Of a DNA stretch of 64,000 bases, positions 53,701-62,247 are shown piece by piece. The stretch comes from an uncultured Eubacterium sp. (GTDB taxonomy: Bacteria; Bacillota; Clostridia; Oscillospirales; Acutalibacteraceae). The notes under the pieces are model-generated. The model did not search any database and was not told the origin of the DNA. It saw nothing but the letters and a program-made list of their open reading frames with translations. The stretch is taken from positions 30,974-94,973 of the forward strand of contig CALWHV010000003.1 of assembly GCA_944380545.1 (NCBI GenBank). Direction: 5' to 3'. Within the stretch, counting starts at the first letter, position 1. The number at the start of each line of letters is the position of its first letter. A program made the position numbers and the translations under genes.

Positions 53701-54140
53701 TTACCGCTTCCACTATCAGTATATCCGATTTACTTGATTATGTCAACAGGTATTACCCGGATATACTGCCGGAGGATGTGCTGAAACACTACGGTTATAC
53801 TGCCCGACCGAGCGGCGTTATCGGCGAAAATGCATTGTATTCTCTAAAGGAGGAAGACAATCCCAGCATTTTTGAAGATAACGATGAATTAAACGATGCA
53901 GCGGAAAGTCTCCAGGAGATGCTGCGTTATGTTTCGGCAGAAAACAACGAGCTGCGCAGCGCGTTTGACATCAAAACGGATTCACTGTACAAAAAAACAG
54001 TCAGTAAAGTCGGTCGGAACGAACAAGTCCGCCCGACTACGCGTAGGGGCTGCTACCAGCAGCCCGTATTCTCGTCTGCCTGTCACGCTTCGCGTTTTGC
54101 CTGTTCGAATCTCTCATTATATAAAAAGCAGCTACCGTAA
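50784..54140 (+). CDS. Truncated phage-type polyvalent protein with PBECR-like nuclease domain
   Basis: An open frame of about 1118 codons with no proper start; it runs into the 3' end of tRNA-Thr and through its terminator, so the N terminus is lost. Coding-like sequence begins near 50840 (RLAKTNPEYAALQNDYEAQQ). Residues equivalent to 50980-51480 resemble PBECR nuclease domains of phage polyvalent proteins (MYFGIINDETANFIF, RGQRAISDKDILLLPE, LDIRVQTMYATKKG). Short linkers of the KFSLKE/YSLKE type separate further uncharacterised modules, including HNITTENMHKALDLGGFPMPS. A second module with TEVMLSKRGLRHSLDRR lies near 53380. The C terminus breaks off in a heptad-like helix at about 54000 and continues in repeat sequence. 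It is almost certainly a dead remnant. Confidence 0.7.
50789..50833 (+). terminator. Terminator of the tRNA-Asp/Thr operon
   Basis: AAAATCCCC...GGGGATTTT, extended inward by TTTTTCCG/CGGAGGA, ends in ATTTTTATTTT. It lies within the open frame of the phage-type remnant, which argues that the frame has no real start here. Confidence 0.85.
54002..54084 (+). repeat. Repeat-element sequence truncating the phage-type gene
   Basis: CAGTCAGTAAAGTCGGTCGG at 54002-54021 resembles the sequence at 63767-63788 (GACTGTCGATAAAGTCGGCC). It is followed by a perfect hairpin GGGCTGCT-ACC-AGCAGCCC (54047-54065). Homology of the preceding protein stops about here. Confidence 0.55.
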
Positions 54141-54178
54141 AACGGTAACTGCTTTTTTGGCGCAGATGGAGAGATTCG
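54085..54178 (+). repeat. Direct repeat copy 1: tRNA-Ser 3' end plus terminator
   Basis: 94 bases nearly identical to 54245-54340, 160 bases downstream. It contains GTTCGAATCTCTC, the GCAGCTACCGT/ACGGTAACTGC terminator hairpin and TGGCGCAGATGGAGAGATTCG, the reverse complement of the tRNA-Ser 3' end. Here the tRNA body is missing, so it is a fragment. Confidence 0.85.
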
Positions 54179-54244
54179 CCCGGCTCGCTTCTGCGCTCGC
54201 CGGCACGCACTCGGCAATCGAAACAGCCCACCGGGCTGTTTCTA
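54179..54244. other. Spacer between repeat copies
   Basis: GC-rich 66 bases with a perfect hairpin GAAACAGCCC-ACC-GGGCTGTTTC (54220-54242). No coding potential is supported. Confidence 0.5.
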
Positions 54245-54340
54245 ACGCTTCGCGTTTTGCCTGTTCGAATCTCTCAAAATATAAAAAAGCAGCTACCGTA
54301 AAACGGTAACTGCTTTTTTTGGCGCAGATGGAGAGATTCG
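54245..54340 (+). repeat. Direct repeat copy 2, overlapping functional tRNA-Ser
   Basis: 96 bases matching copy 1 with a few changes in the AT-rich part and one more T. Its right 21 bases are the 3' end of the complete tRNA-Ser gene. GTTCGAATCTCTC at its left is an inverted copy of the T arm (GAGAGATTCGAAC) at its right. Confidence 0.85.
54289..54319 (-). terminator. Terminator of tRNA-Ser
   Basis: On the minus strand, AGCAGTTACCGT pairs with ACGGTAGCTGCT around TTT, followed by TTTTTATA. It starts right after the CCA end of tRNA-Ser. Confidence 0.88.
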
Positions 54341-54410
54341 AACTCTCGCGGCGGTTGCCCACCCTACGCCCTTAGCAGGGGCGCCTCGTCACCAGCTTGA
54401 GTACATCTGC
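54320..54410 (-). tRNA. tRNA-Ser (anticodon GCT)
   Basis: 91-base class II tRNA with long variable arm. Acceptor stem GCAGATG/CATCTGC, anticodon loop TGCTAAG, T arm GAGAGTTCGAATCTCTC, CCA encoded. Confidence 0.96.
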
Positions 54411-54462
54411 AAGTAACTTAAACACACACTGTCAAGTTTGCGCACCGCTGAGGTGCTTTAAT

Positions 54463-54491
54463 AATATACCAAAAATATTTCTAATTGTCAA
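54463..54491 (-). promoter_or_regulatory. Promoter of tRNA-Ser
   Basis: On the minus strand, TTGACA (54486-54491) and TATATT (54463-54468) are 17 bases apart. Confidence 0.8.
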
Positions 54492-54547
54492 CCGAAAACA
54501 TATATATTATTAAATAAAATAAACCATAATATAATGGCGGTGATGTT

Positions 54548-55078
54548 ATGCAGAAAAAGCTTTTTATCTCTGAGCTGGCGGGCTTTGCGCTGTGCTGCGT
54601 TATCGGCACTTTGGCGCATTTCTTTTATGAATGGAGCGGGGGATTATTCATAGTCGGGCTCTTTTGCCCCGTTAACGAGAGCGTGTGGGAGCATTTAAAG
54701 CTTGTATTCTTCCCATATCTTATTTTTTCCGTGGCGCAGCTTCTTGCCTTTAAGGGGAGGCTTACGCGCTTTTTTATGTCCAAGGCGCTGGGCGTCAGCG
54801 CAGGTATGTTTTTGATATTGGTTATCCATTACACATATTCGGGCGCAATAGGCGGCAGCAGCACGGCGGCGGATATAGCCTCCTTTTACGCAGCCGTTGG
54901 CGCGGCGTTTTTCGTAAGCCACACCGTTCTTCGCAATTCCCGCCGCGGCAAAGCGGGGGAGGAGCTTGCCGCCGCCGTTTATCTTTTCTTTTTGTGCGCC
55001 GTGTTTTTCGTTTTCACAGCCGCGCCGCCGCTGATACCGCTTTTCCGCGATCCCGTAACGGGCACCTACGGAATATGA
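54548..55078 (+). CDS. DUF6512-like membrane protein
   Basis: A 176-residue protein with five hydrophobic helices. The central NESVWEHLKLVFFPYLIFS is the hallmark of the DUF6512 family common in Clostridia; the rest shows paired helices and short loops. Function is unknown. GCGGTGATG lies upstream of ATG. It stands alone and ends in a terminator that it shares with the convergent beta-helix gene. Confidence 0.72.
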   Translation: MQKKLFISELAGFALCCVIGTLAHFFYEWSGGLFIVGLFCPVNESVWEHLKLVFFPYLIFSVAQLLAFKGRLTRFFMSKALGVSAGMFLILVIHYTYSGAIGGSSTAADIASFYAAVGAAFFVSHTVLRNSRRGKAGEELAAAVYLFFLCAVFFVFTAAPPLIPLFRDPVTGTYGI

Positions 55079-55091
55079 TATACCGCAAAAA

Positions 55092-55130
55092 AAGAGGAAG
55101 CGTGATTTAACGCCTCCTCTTAATTTTTTC
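55092..55130. terminator. Terminator between DUF6512 and the beta-helix gene
   Basis: AAGAGGAAGCG and CGCCTCCTCTT pair imperfectly around TGATTTAA, followed by AATTTTTTC. Confidence 0.7.
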
Positions 55131-55534
55131 TACGCGCCGCGCTTTTTTCTTTTTATTTTGATTATCACAGCCGCAGCCGCGCCCGCAAGTGCCGCTGCTC
55201 CCGCAACGCACGCGCAGACTATCGCCGCTATATTCGGCTTGTATTCCTCTATGGCTTTGATTATCTCCTGCTCTGAGTTCAGATATTCCGGCGGGATATT
55301 CTCAAGCGCCTCGTCTTCGATTCCGGCGTTATCTATAACAGCCTTTGCCGTTTCATCCCAATTCTCGTCCGGCACATAATGCGCGTTCGTTATCTTTGTT
55401 CCCGGCTCGTAGCTCTCCGTGGTGGTGTAGCTCTCTGCCGTGGAATAATTGTTGTCCCAAACATTGTCGCCCTTTTTTCCCCAGTCGCCGCAGTCTATGC
55501 ACGCAAGCTCTGAATCAATGTCTATCACATTCTT
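55130..55534 (-). pseudogene. C-terminal fragment of the beta-helix enzyme, after an in-frame stop
   Basis: Same frame as the upstream gene, directly after its TAA. The text runs KNVIDIDSELACIDCGDWGKK, continues the last beta-helix coil and capping part, and then gives a linker, a membrane helix (IAAIVCACVAGAAALAGAAAAVIIKI) and a basic tail KRKKRGA. That is a cell-surface anchor. Independent translation from the GTG at 55528 is unlikely, as no ribosome site is seen. If the stop is real, the upstream protein loses its anchor. Confidence 0.75.
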
Positions 55535-57295
55535 TTAGCCGTAAACATTCCTTGTGCCCTCGTCAATATGTATTCCGCGGATGTGGTAGGCATTGTTTGA
55601 AAATTCTGAGCCGACCGTATCTATGTAGTTTTCGCTTATCTGCGTTCCCGGCATATCGCCGATGGTGTATATCGCGCCCGCGTCGCTCAGCGTGGTTATT
55701 GTGTTTTTAAAGTAGTTGTATTTTATTATGTTGTTTTTCATTGTTACGGAGGGCTCGCCCGGCAGCACGGATTCGCTGTCGCCGTTCATATTCCACCAGC
55801 CCCAGCCGAGGCTCAGACCGGAATATGTGGTGTTTTCAACCTGGTTGTGCAGAAACTGCATACTGTCGGCTATATACACCATAACTCCCGCCGCGCCCCA
55901 GAAAAGGCGGCTCGTGTCCTTAAACAGATTGTTTTTGATAAGTATGCCGGTGCAAACCCCCTCTTCCTCGGCGGAATATTTTTCCTTGTCGGAATGGTTG
56001 CCCTTGCCGCTGTCCCTGTCGCCTATATATTCGTGCTGAGGATGGCCTATCAGCAGCGCGCTGCCGCCTGTGTCGATGATCACGCTTGCCGTTACCTCGC
56101 TGTTTACAATATCGTTAACAAGCGAGATACCGTCGTTTCCGGTGTGGCAGACGGTGCAGCCGTCAAACCCTATATCCTTTGCGGAGCTTGCCGTGACCGC
56201 CGCCGGACCTACGTCGTAGGCGCGGTAGATATAGCCGTGCCAGTCCTGCTCGGCGTAGGCTGTCAGTGCCGCAGCACCCTGGTTCGTGGCTCTTCCGTGC
56301 GAGCCGTCAGCTTCAAAAAGATTGAAATCCGTGTAGGCAAAGGTTATCCCCTCAAAGCGCAGGTTTGTAACTCTGTCTTCAAGGCTGCGTCCCTTTATCT
56401 CAACAAGAGTTTCAAGCTCCGGCGCCACCACCTCGGCGGTGATCAGAAGCTCGTAGTCGTAGGGGATGTAATAAAGCCTTGCCCCCGCCTTGTCATAATA
56501 GAATTCGCCGGGCTCGTCAAGCTCCTCAAAAATATTGTATATCATATTGTTTTCTTTAAACTGATATTCGTTGCCCCAGCCGAGCGTCTGCGCAAACGCG
56601 CCGTACGGCATCTGAAAGCGCGCGCAGATGTTCAGCCCGTGCTTTTCAATGCGGTCAACGCAAACTATCGTGGTGTTCCACCTCGTCTGCGTCATCAGCT
56701 CTATGTCCTCGGGATTTCGCGTGTCGAGCGATATGGCGTCATTTGGCAGTATAACGCCGTCGGCAGCCGTGCCGTCCGCCCACGCCCAGTCAGCCGAGCC
56801 CTTTTTCACCGTGTATTCTCCGACCGAGCCCTTTGCTTTAACCGTTTTGCTCGTCATATAGCGCCTTTTTCCGTTCACATAAAGCGAACGAAGCTTTTCG
56901 CCGCGCTCATATTCAATGCTGTAAACGCCGTTTCCCTCGTCGCGCCATTCTCCGCTTATGGTTTTGCCGCCGCTCAAGATAACATCGCCGCCTTCGCCGG
57001 CGCGGTAGATAACGGTGCAGCCGTCGCTGCCTCCGTCCTCAGGCTCAAATACGAGCGTTTCTTCAAGCTCGTATGTTCCCGGGGCTATCTCTATAACAAT
57101 ATCGCCGCCGTCCCTCGGCAGGGTGCGGGCGTAGTCCTTAGCCTCGGCAATGGTTTTGAAAGCGCCGTTTTCACCGGACGGGTCAACATATATAACTTCC
57201 TGCGCCACGGAGTCATCCTCCTTTGCAATGGCGGTAACCGTGCCACCGAGCGTCATCATAAGCGCCAGAGCGGCGCAAAGTATTTTTCTTATCAT
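55535..57295 (-). CDS. Secreted right-handed parallel beta-helix enzyme (GH141-like), stop-truncated
   Basis: A 586-residue protein with signal peptide (MIRKILCAALALMMTLGGTVTAIA). It opens with IYVDPSGENGAFKTIAEAKDYAR and IEIAPGTYELEETLVFEPEDGG, the N-terminal cap typical of large beta-helix carbohydrate-active proteins. The helix coils follow (TVCHTGNDGISLVND, VENTTYSGLSLGWGWW, DAGAIYTIGDM, IRGIHIDEGT). The arrangement resembles GH141 (fucosidase/xylanase) and related families, but the exact class is a tentative call by pattern. TAA at 55535 cuts a longer frame that goes on with an anchor segment. Three bases separate its start from the GH2 stop; they form one operon. Confidence 0.72.
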   Translation of the reverse strand: MIRKILCAALALMMTLGGTVTAIAKEDDSVAQEVIYVDPSGENGAFKTIAEAKDYARTLPRDGGDIVIEIAPGTYELEETLVFEPEDGGSDGCTVIYRAGEGGDVILSGGKTISGEWRDEGNGVYSIEYERGEKLRSLYVNGKRRYMTSKTVKAKGSVGEYTVKKGSADWAWADGTAADGVILPNDAISLDTRNPEDIELMTQTRWNTTIVCVDRIEKHGLNICARFQMPYGAFAQTLGWGNEYQFKENNMIYNIFEELDEPGEFYYDKAGARLYYIPYDYELLITAEVVAPELETLVEIKGRSLEDRVTNLRFEGITFAYTDFNLFEADGSHGRATNQGAAALTAYAEQDWHGYIYRAYDVGPAAVTASSAKDIGFDGCTVCHTGNDGISLVNDIVNSEVTASVIIDTGGSALLIGHPQHEYIGDRDSGKGNHSDKEKYSAEEEGVCTGILIKNNLFKDTSRLFWGAAGVMVYIADSMQFLHNQVENTTYSGLSLGWGWWNMNGDSESVLPGEPSVTMKNNIIKYNYFKNTITTLSDAGAIYTIGDMPGTQISENYIDTVGSEFSNNAYHIRGIHIDEGTRNVYG

Positions 57296-57298
57296 CTG

Positions 57299-59038
57299 TT
57301 ACACCTCTTCTATCGCGGCGCGAGAGGTGTTCGCCGCCTTTATCTTTTTATAGGTTTCATCGCTGAATTTTTGTTTTCTTTCATATGTGTAAAGCCCGTT
57401 TTGCTCCTGCTCCACATCGTAAAGCTGCGTGTAGCAAAAGCCGAATATGTGCGGATTGGATGTTATCGCTTCGGTAAGCCCTGCGTATCTTTCGGCAAAT
57501 TCCTCCTCGCTTTTAACATCGCCGCCGTAGCCCCAGGCCTTGATGCTGGAATCGCCTATCCATTTTATGCCGCCGTATTCGCTGATGAACACAGGCTCGC
57601 CGCCGTATTTCTGGCGGTCGGGATTGTCGAGCAGCACAAGCTCGTATAGCTCGCCGTGCTCAAGCGCTTCATAGCTTTTTCTGAAATCCTCGGTTTCAGG
57701 CCTGTAATCGTGAACATCGTAAATATCGGTCTTGATATGGAAATTGCCGCTCGTATCTATGCAGGGGCGGGTGGGGTCGGCGGCCTTCGTGGCAAGATAA
57801 ACGCCGAGTATCAGCTCGTCGCGCTGCTTTTTGCCGCGGTAGTTCCAGGTTTCATTGAACGGGCACCAGCCGATTATTGACGGGTGGTTAAAATCCCTTT
57901 CCACAGCCTCAAGCCACTGCGGCAGAAATTCGCCGAGCGCAGCGGGATTTGAATAATCAATCCCCCAGCTTGCATATTCGCCCCAAACAAGGTATCCGTA
58001 CAGATCGCAGAAATACAAAAACCGCGGGTCAAAAACCTTTTGGTGAAGCCTTGCTCCGTTAAAGCCCAGCGCCATTGAAAGCTCTATGTCGCGCCGCAGC
58101 TCTTCGTCGTTTTTTGCCGTGTAGATCCCGTCTTTAAAATACCCTTGGTCAAGCACGAGGCGCTGGAACACACGCTTCCCGTTAAGCAAAAAAGCTTGCG
58201 AATCCAACCCGCAGCTTCGCAGCCCGAAATAAGAATTTACCGTATCGCCGCCGAAACTCGCTTCAACCGTGTAAAGCCTGCCGTGCCCCGGCTCCCAAAG
58301 GTGCGCCTCGTTAAGCTTTATATGCACCGCTTCGCTGTTTTTCGGGCAGTCTCTTTCGGCGTGAAAAACCTCCTTGCCGTCATATTTCACCTTTATGCAA
58401 AGCCTGCCGCTGCCGCTTAGCTCAAAAAGCGCGTCGCAGCTTGAATCGCGTTCGTTCGGGTAAAATCTTATCTGCTTTATGAAGCGTTCGAGCGGCGCGT
58501 ATTCAAGCCACACGCTTCCCCAGATGCCGGTCGTTCTCGTGTAGCTGCACGAATAGCTGTTTTTTCTGTCGCTCTGCTTGCCGGAGGGGATGAGCGCGTT
58601 TCTCGTCTCATCCTCGCAAAGAATAACTATTTCGTTTTCACCGTCTTTAACAAGCTCGGTTATATCGGTTTTAAAAGTGGTGTAGCCGCCGCGGTGCCGC
58701 CCCGCAGGCTTTCCGTTTATGTATATAAAGGTCTGGTAGTCGGCCGCGCCGATAACAAGAAAAACACGCCTGCCGCTTTTTATGCTCACCGTTTTCCTGT
58801 ATCGCGCCGTGCTTATAAATCCCGTAAAGCCTATGCCGGAAAGCCTGCTCTCCGGGCAAAACGGCACATTTATATTCAGCGGGAATCCGCCGCGAAGCCG
58901 TTTGCCGGCGTCATCAAAGCTCCTGCTCAGCGGCAGCCTCCTCGCTGCCTTGTCAAAGCCGAATTCCCAGCCCCCGTTCAGGCTCTGCCAGTCGGTTCGC
59001 TCAAACTGCGGCTGCGGATGGTCAGAAAAGCTTTTCAT
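57299..59038 (-). CDS. Glycoside hydrolase family 2 (beta-galactosidase/glucuronidase-like)
   Basis: A 579-residue GH2 enzyme. The N-terminal sugar-binding domain carries LNGGWEFGFD and FLVIGAADYQTFIYINGKPAG. An immunoglobulin-like domain with TTGIWGSVWLEY follows, then the barrel with acid/base Glu in WCPFNETWN and nucleophile Glu in FISEYGGIKW. There is no signal peptide, so it is cytosolic. The size is that of small GH2 enzymes; the glycosidic bond hydrolysed is not known. ATG 59038 follows AAGGAGG. It is first of a two-gene operon with the beta-helix protein and is divergent from the arabinose genes. Confidence 0.9.
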   Translation of the reverse strand: MKSFSDHPQPQFERTDWQSLNGGWEFGFDKAARRLPLSRSFDDAGKRLRGGFPLNINVPFCPESRLSGIGFTGFISTARYRKTVSIKSGRRVFLVIGAADYQTFIYINGKPAGRHRGGYTTFKTDITELVKDGENEIVILCEDETRNALIPSGKQSDRKNSYSCSYTRTTGIWGSVWLEYAPLERFIKQIRFYPNERDSSCDALFELSGSGRLCIKVKYDGKEVFHAERDCPKNSEAVHIKLNEAHLWEPGHGRLYTVEASFGGDTVNSYFGLRSCGLDSQAFLLNGKRVFQRLVLDQGYFKDGIYTAKNDEELRRDIELSMALGFNGARLHQKVFDPRFLYFCDLYGYLVWGEYASWGIDYSNPAALGEFLPQWLEAVERDFNHPSIIGWCPFNETWNYRGKKQRDELILGVYLATKAADPTRPCIDTSGNFHIKTDIYDVHDYRPETEDFRKSYEALEHGELYELVLLDNPDRQKYGGEPVFISEYGGIKWIGDSSIKAWGYGGDVKSEEEFAERYAGLTEAITSNPHIFGFCYTQLYDVEQEQNGLYTYERKQKFSDETYKKIKAANTSRAAIEEV

Positions 59039-59073
59039 ACTAACCTCCTTACAAAGAAATATCTTATGAATCA

Positions 59074-59102
59074 ATTTTAGTATATAAAAAAACACCTGTC
59101 AA
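59074..59102 (-). promoter_or_regulatory. Promoter of the GH2-beta-helix operon
   Basis: On the minus strand, TTGACA (59097-59102) and TAAAAT (59074-59079) are 17 bases apart. Confidence 0.78.
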
Positions 59103-59127
59103 TAAATTGTGATTTAATATATTATCA

Positions 59128-59156
59128 TTGAAATTTTTATCCGTGTATTGTAGAAT
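59128..59156 (+). promoter_or_regulatory. Promoter of the araBAD-type operon
   Basis: TTGAAA (59128-59133), 17-base spacer, TAGAAT (59151-59156). The two divergent promoters are only about 25 bases apart, so one regulator could control both. Confidence 0.75.
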
Positions 59157-59174
59157 TAGAATGAGGTGAACGGA

Positions 59175-60767
59175 TTGAATAAAATAGTTTTGACCGGCGG
59201 CGAAGCGCTCGGAATCGAGCTCGGCTCAACAAGGATCAAAGCCGTGCTTGTAGATCCCTGCGGCGCTCCGATAGCCTCCGGCTCTTACGGCTGGGAAAAC
59301 AAGCTCAAAAACGGATATTGGAGCTATGAGCTTTCGGATGTTAAAGAAGGCGTTGCCGCCGCTTATGCCGCGCTCGATAAGGACGCTTATGAAAAAAGCG
59401 GCTCGCATATCACGCGCGTCGCGTCGCTCGGCGTTTCAGCTATGATGCACGGTTATCTTGCGTTTGATGAAAACGGCAAGCAGCTTGCGGAGTTTCGCAC
59501 CTGGCGAAACACCTCCACAGCTCAGGCGTCTCAAAGGCTCACGCAGCTTTTTGATTTCAATATCCCGCAAAGGTGGAGCGTTGCGCATTTTTACCAGGCG
59601 ATTTTAAATGATGAGGAGTATATTCCGCGCGTAAAACGCCTTACAACTCTTGCCGGCTATGTGCATTATCTGCTTACGGGCTGCAATGTGCTCGGCGTGG
59701 GCGACGCGTCCGGTATGTTCCCGATAAACAGCGATATATGCGATTATGACGAAGATATGCTTCAAAAATTTGACTCTCTGCCCGAAATAAAGGAAAGAGG
59801 CATCAGCCTGAAAACGCTTTTGCCGCGCGTTTTGAGCGCAGGTCAAAGCGGCGGTACGCTTACTGAAAGCGGTGCAAGGCTGCTCGACCCCTCAGGCAGA
59901 TTGCAGCCGGGCGCTCTGTGCTGCCCGCCTGAGGGCGATGCAGGCACTGGTATGGCCGCAACAAACAGCGTCAGGCAAAAAACGGGCAATGTGTCGGCGG
60001 GCACCTCTATCTTTTCTATGATAGTTTTGCAAAAGCCGCTGTCCGCCGTTCACGAGGAGATAGATATCGTTACCACCCCAACCGGCGCGCCCGTTGCGAT
60101 GGTGCATTGCAACAACTGCTGCACGGATCTTGACCGCTGGGTGGATATGTTTTATGAGCTTTTGTGCAGCTGCGGCGCCGACATCACAAAGCCGCGGCTT
60201 TATGATCTGCTTTATGCCAAGGCGCTTGAAGGCAGCGCGGACTGCGGCGGTATAGTCAATTACAACTATTTTTCCGGCGAGCCTGTCGCTCACGCTCCCT
60301 TCGGCGTGCCTATGCTTTTCACAGCAGCCGATTCAAAGCTCAATATTGCTGACTTTTTCAGGTCGCAGATATTCTCCGCGCTTGCAACCTTAAAGCTCGG
60401 TATGGAGATACTTGACGGCGAGGGCGTGGAGATAGAATGTATCAACGCTCACGGCGGTCTTTTCAAGTCGCCCGTAACGGGGCAGCGGCTCCTTGCCGGA
60501 GCTCTGGAAACTCCCGTTGCCGTCACTCAGGCTGCCGGCGAGGGAGGCGCGTGGGGCATAGCCCTGCTTGCGCTCTATGCAGCCGATACCTGCGGTATGA
60601 GCCTTGAGGATTATCTTGATTCCCGCATATTCAGCAGCGTTTCGGGCAGCGTTGAAAAGCCCGTTGAGCGCGATGTCCTCGGCTTTAAAAAATATATGAA
60701 AATGTTTAAAAAAGGTATGCCCGCCGAGCTTTCCGCGGCGGCAGCCGTTAATGATAAGGAGTATTGA
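59175..60767 (+). CDS. araB: FGGY-family carbohydrate kinase (L-ribulokinase-like)
   Basis: A 530-residue FGGY kinase. ALGIELGSTRIKAVLVDP forms the first phosphate loop, SLGVSAMMHGYLAFD the substrate region, VGDASGMFPIN the catalytic Asp region, and ATNSVRQKTGNVSAGTS the adenosine side. Position before araA and araD marks it as the L-ribulokinase, though by sequence it is closer to the general FGGY/xylulokinase type. The start is TTG at 59175 with AGGTGA five bases upstream; a GTG three codons earlier would destroy that site. araA begins 1 base after its stop. Confidence 0.82.
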   Translation: MNKIVLTGGEALGIELGSTRIKAVLVDPCGAPIASGSYGWENKLKNGYWSYELSDVKEGVAAAYAALDKDAYEKSGSHITRVASLGVSAMMHGYLAFDENGKQLAEFRTWRNTSTAQASQRLTQLFDFNIPQRWSVAHFYQAILNDEEYIPRVKRLTTLAGYVHYLLTGCNVLGVGDASGMFPINSDICDYDEDMLQKFDSLPEIKERGISLKTLLPRVLSAGQSGGTLTESGARLLDPSGRLQPGALCCPPEGDAGTGMAATNSVRQKTGNVSAGTSIFSMIVLQKPLSAVHEEIDIVTTPTGAPVAMVHCNNCCTDLDRWVDMFYELLCSCGADITKPRLYDLLYAKALEGSADCGGIVNYNYFSGEPVAHAPFGVPMLFTAADSKLNIADFFRSQIFSALATLKLGMEILDGEGVEIECINAHGGLFKSPVTGQRLLAGALETPVAVTQAAGEGGAWGIALLALYAADTCGMSLEDYLDSRIFSSVSGSVEKPVERDVLGFKKYMKMFKKGMPAELSAAAAVNDKEY

Positions 60768-60768
60768 T

Positions 60769-62241
60769 ATGTCTGTTAAGGATTATGAATTTTGGTTCGT
60801 TGCCGGCACGCAGTTTCTTTACGGCGAGGATATTTTTGAAACGATAAACAGCCACGCAGCTCAGATGTGCGCCGAATGGAGCGAAAAGCTGCCGTGGCGC
60901 ATAGTTGCAAAGCCCTGCGTTAAAACCTCGGAAGAGATTTTGCAGCTGTTTCGCGCCGCAAATTCCGACGACAGCTGCGCCGGAGTTATAACCTGGATGC
61001 ACACCTTTTCGCCGTCAAAAACCTGGATTGCGGGTCTCGGCGCGCTTCAAAAGCCGTATCTTCATATAAACACACAGTTTAACCGCGATATCCCGTGGCA
61101 GGACATTGATATGGATTTTATGAACCTCAATCAGTCCGCCCACGGCGACAGGGAGCACGGCTATATCGGAGCTCGTATGCGTCTCAAAAGAAAGGTGATC
61201 GCCGGCTATTGGCGCGATGCTGAGCTTCAGCAAAAGCTCTCCTGCTGGCTTCGCGCCGCCGTCGGCGCAGCGGAGAGCCGAAAGGTTCGCGTGCTTCGCA
61301 TTTCGGATAATATGCGCAATGTCGCCGTAACGGACGGCGATAAGGTTGAAGCGCAGATAAAGCTCGGCTGGCGCATAGATCATTACGGCGTCGGCGACAT
61401 CATCCGCGAGGTTGAGTCCGTCACCGAGGATGAGATTGATTCTCAGATGGCTGAATATGAAAAGAACTATGTTATGGATACAGACGATATTCAGGCGGTT
61501 CGCTATCAGGCGCGCGAGGAGATCGCGATTAAGCGTTTTATGGACAGGCACGGCTTCAACGCGTTTCACACCAATTTTGAGGATCTTCAGCAGCTTCGCC
61601 AGCTCCCTGGTCTTGCCGCGCAGGATCTTATGCGCCAGGGCTACGGCTTCGGCGCGGAGGGCGACTGGAAGGTTGCCGCTTTGCTTCGCACGATGAACGC
61701 AATGGCTCAGGGGCTTAACGGCGGCACGGTGTTTATGGAGGATTATACTTATCATTTTGAGCCCGGAAACGAGATGCTGCTCGGCTCGCATATGCTTGAG
61801 GTCAGTCCGCTTTGCGCCGCTCAAAAGCCGAAGATTCAGGTCCATCCCCTCGGAATAGGAGACAGGGAGGACCCCGCTCGTCTCGTATTCAAGGCACAAA
61901 CGGGACCCGCCATTGTTGTTACGCTTGTTGATATGGGCGACCGACTGAGGATGATCTGCAACGATGTCCAGTGTATGGAGCAGGTAAACGATATGCCAAA
62001 GCTGCCGGTAGCCGGCGTTTTGTGGAAGCCTCTGCCGTCGCTCCAGACCTCCGCCGAGGCGTGGATATATGCGGGCGGCGCGCATCACAGCGTGCTTTCA
62101 TACAGCCTCACCGCGGATAATATGCGTGATTTTGCCGCAATTATGGGCATTGAATTCCTGCATATCGGCAAAAATACGGAAATCAACGAATTCAAAAAAG
62201 AGCTTTTCTATAACGATGTTGCATATAAGCTCGGAATGTGA
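60769..62241 (+). CDS. araA: L-arabinose isomerase
   Basis: A 490-residue AraA that converts L-arabinose to L-ribulose. Start YEFWFVAGTQFLYGEDIFETI is diagnostic (VTGSQHLYGEE in other species). The metal-binding residues lie in AFHTNFEDL and in MEDYTYHFEPGNEMLLGSHMLEVSP (His and Glu). CAGVITWMHTFSPSKTWIAGL is also characteristic. AAGGAG lies seven bases before the ATG. It is followed after 6 bases by araD. Confidence 0.95.
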   Translation: MSVKDYEFWFVAGTQFLYGEDIFETINSHAAQMCAEWSEKLPWRIVAKPCVKTSEEILQLFRAANSDDSCAGVITWMHTFSPSKTWIAGLGALQKPYLHINTQFNRDIPWQDIDMDFMNLNQSAHGDREHGYIGARMRLKRKVIAGYWRDAELQQKLSCWLRAAVGAAESRKVRVLRISDNMRNVAVTDGDKVEAQIKLGWRIDHYGVGDIIREVESVTEDEIDSQMAEYEKNYVMDTDDIQAVRYQAREEIAIKRFMDRHGFNAFHTNFEDLQQLRQLPGLAAQDLMRQGYGFGAEGDWKVAALLRTMNAMAQGLNGGTVFMEDYTYHFEPGNEMLLGSHMLEVSPLCAAQKPKIQVHPLGIGDREDPARLVFKAQTGPAIVVTLVDMGDRLRMICNDVQCMEQVNDMPKLPVAGVLWKPLPSLQTSAEAWIYAGGAHHSVLSYSLTADNMRDFAAIMGIEFLHIGKNTEINEFKKELFYNDVAYKLGM

Positions 62242-62247
62242 GGAAAT

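Noticed and set aside
54132..54362. 76-codon minus-strand ORF across the repeats
   Set aside because: It covers a tRNA end and two terminators, and its repeats simply mirror the duplicated DNA.
55847..57649. 600-codon plus-strand ORF opposite the beta-helix and GH2 genes
   Set aside because: It is a shadow of the minus-strand genes, with valine/arginine-rich nonsense sequence and no ribosome site; the opposite strand has clear signal peptide and catalytic motifs.
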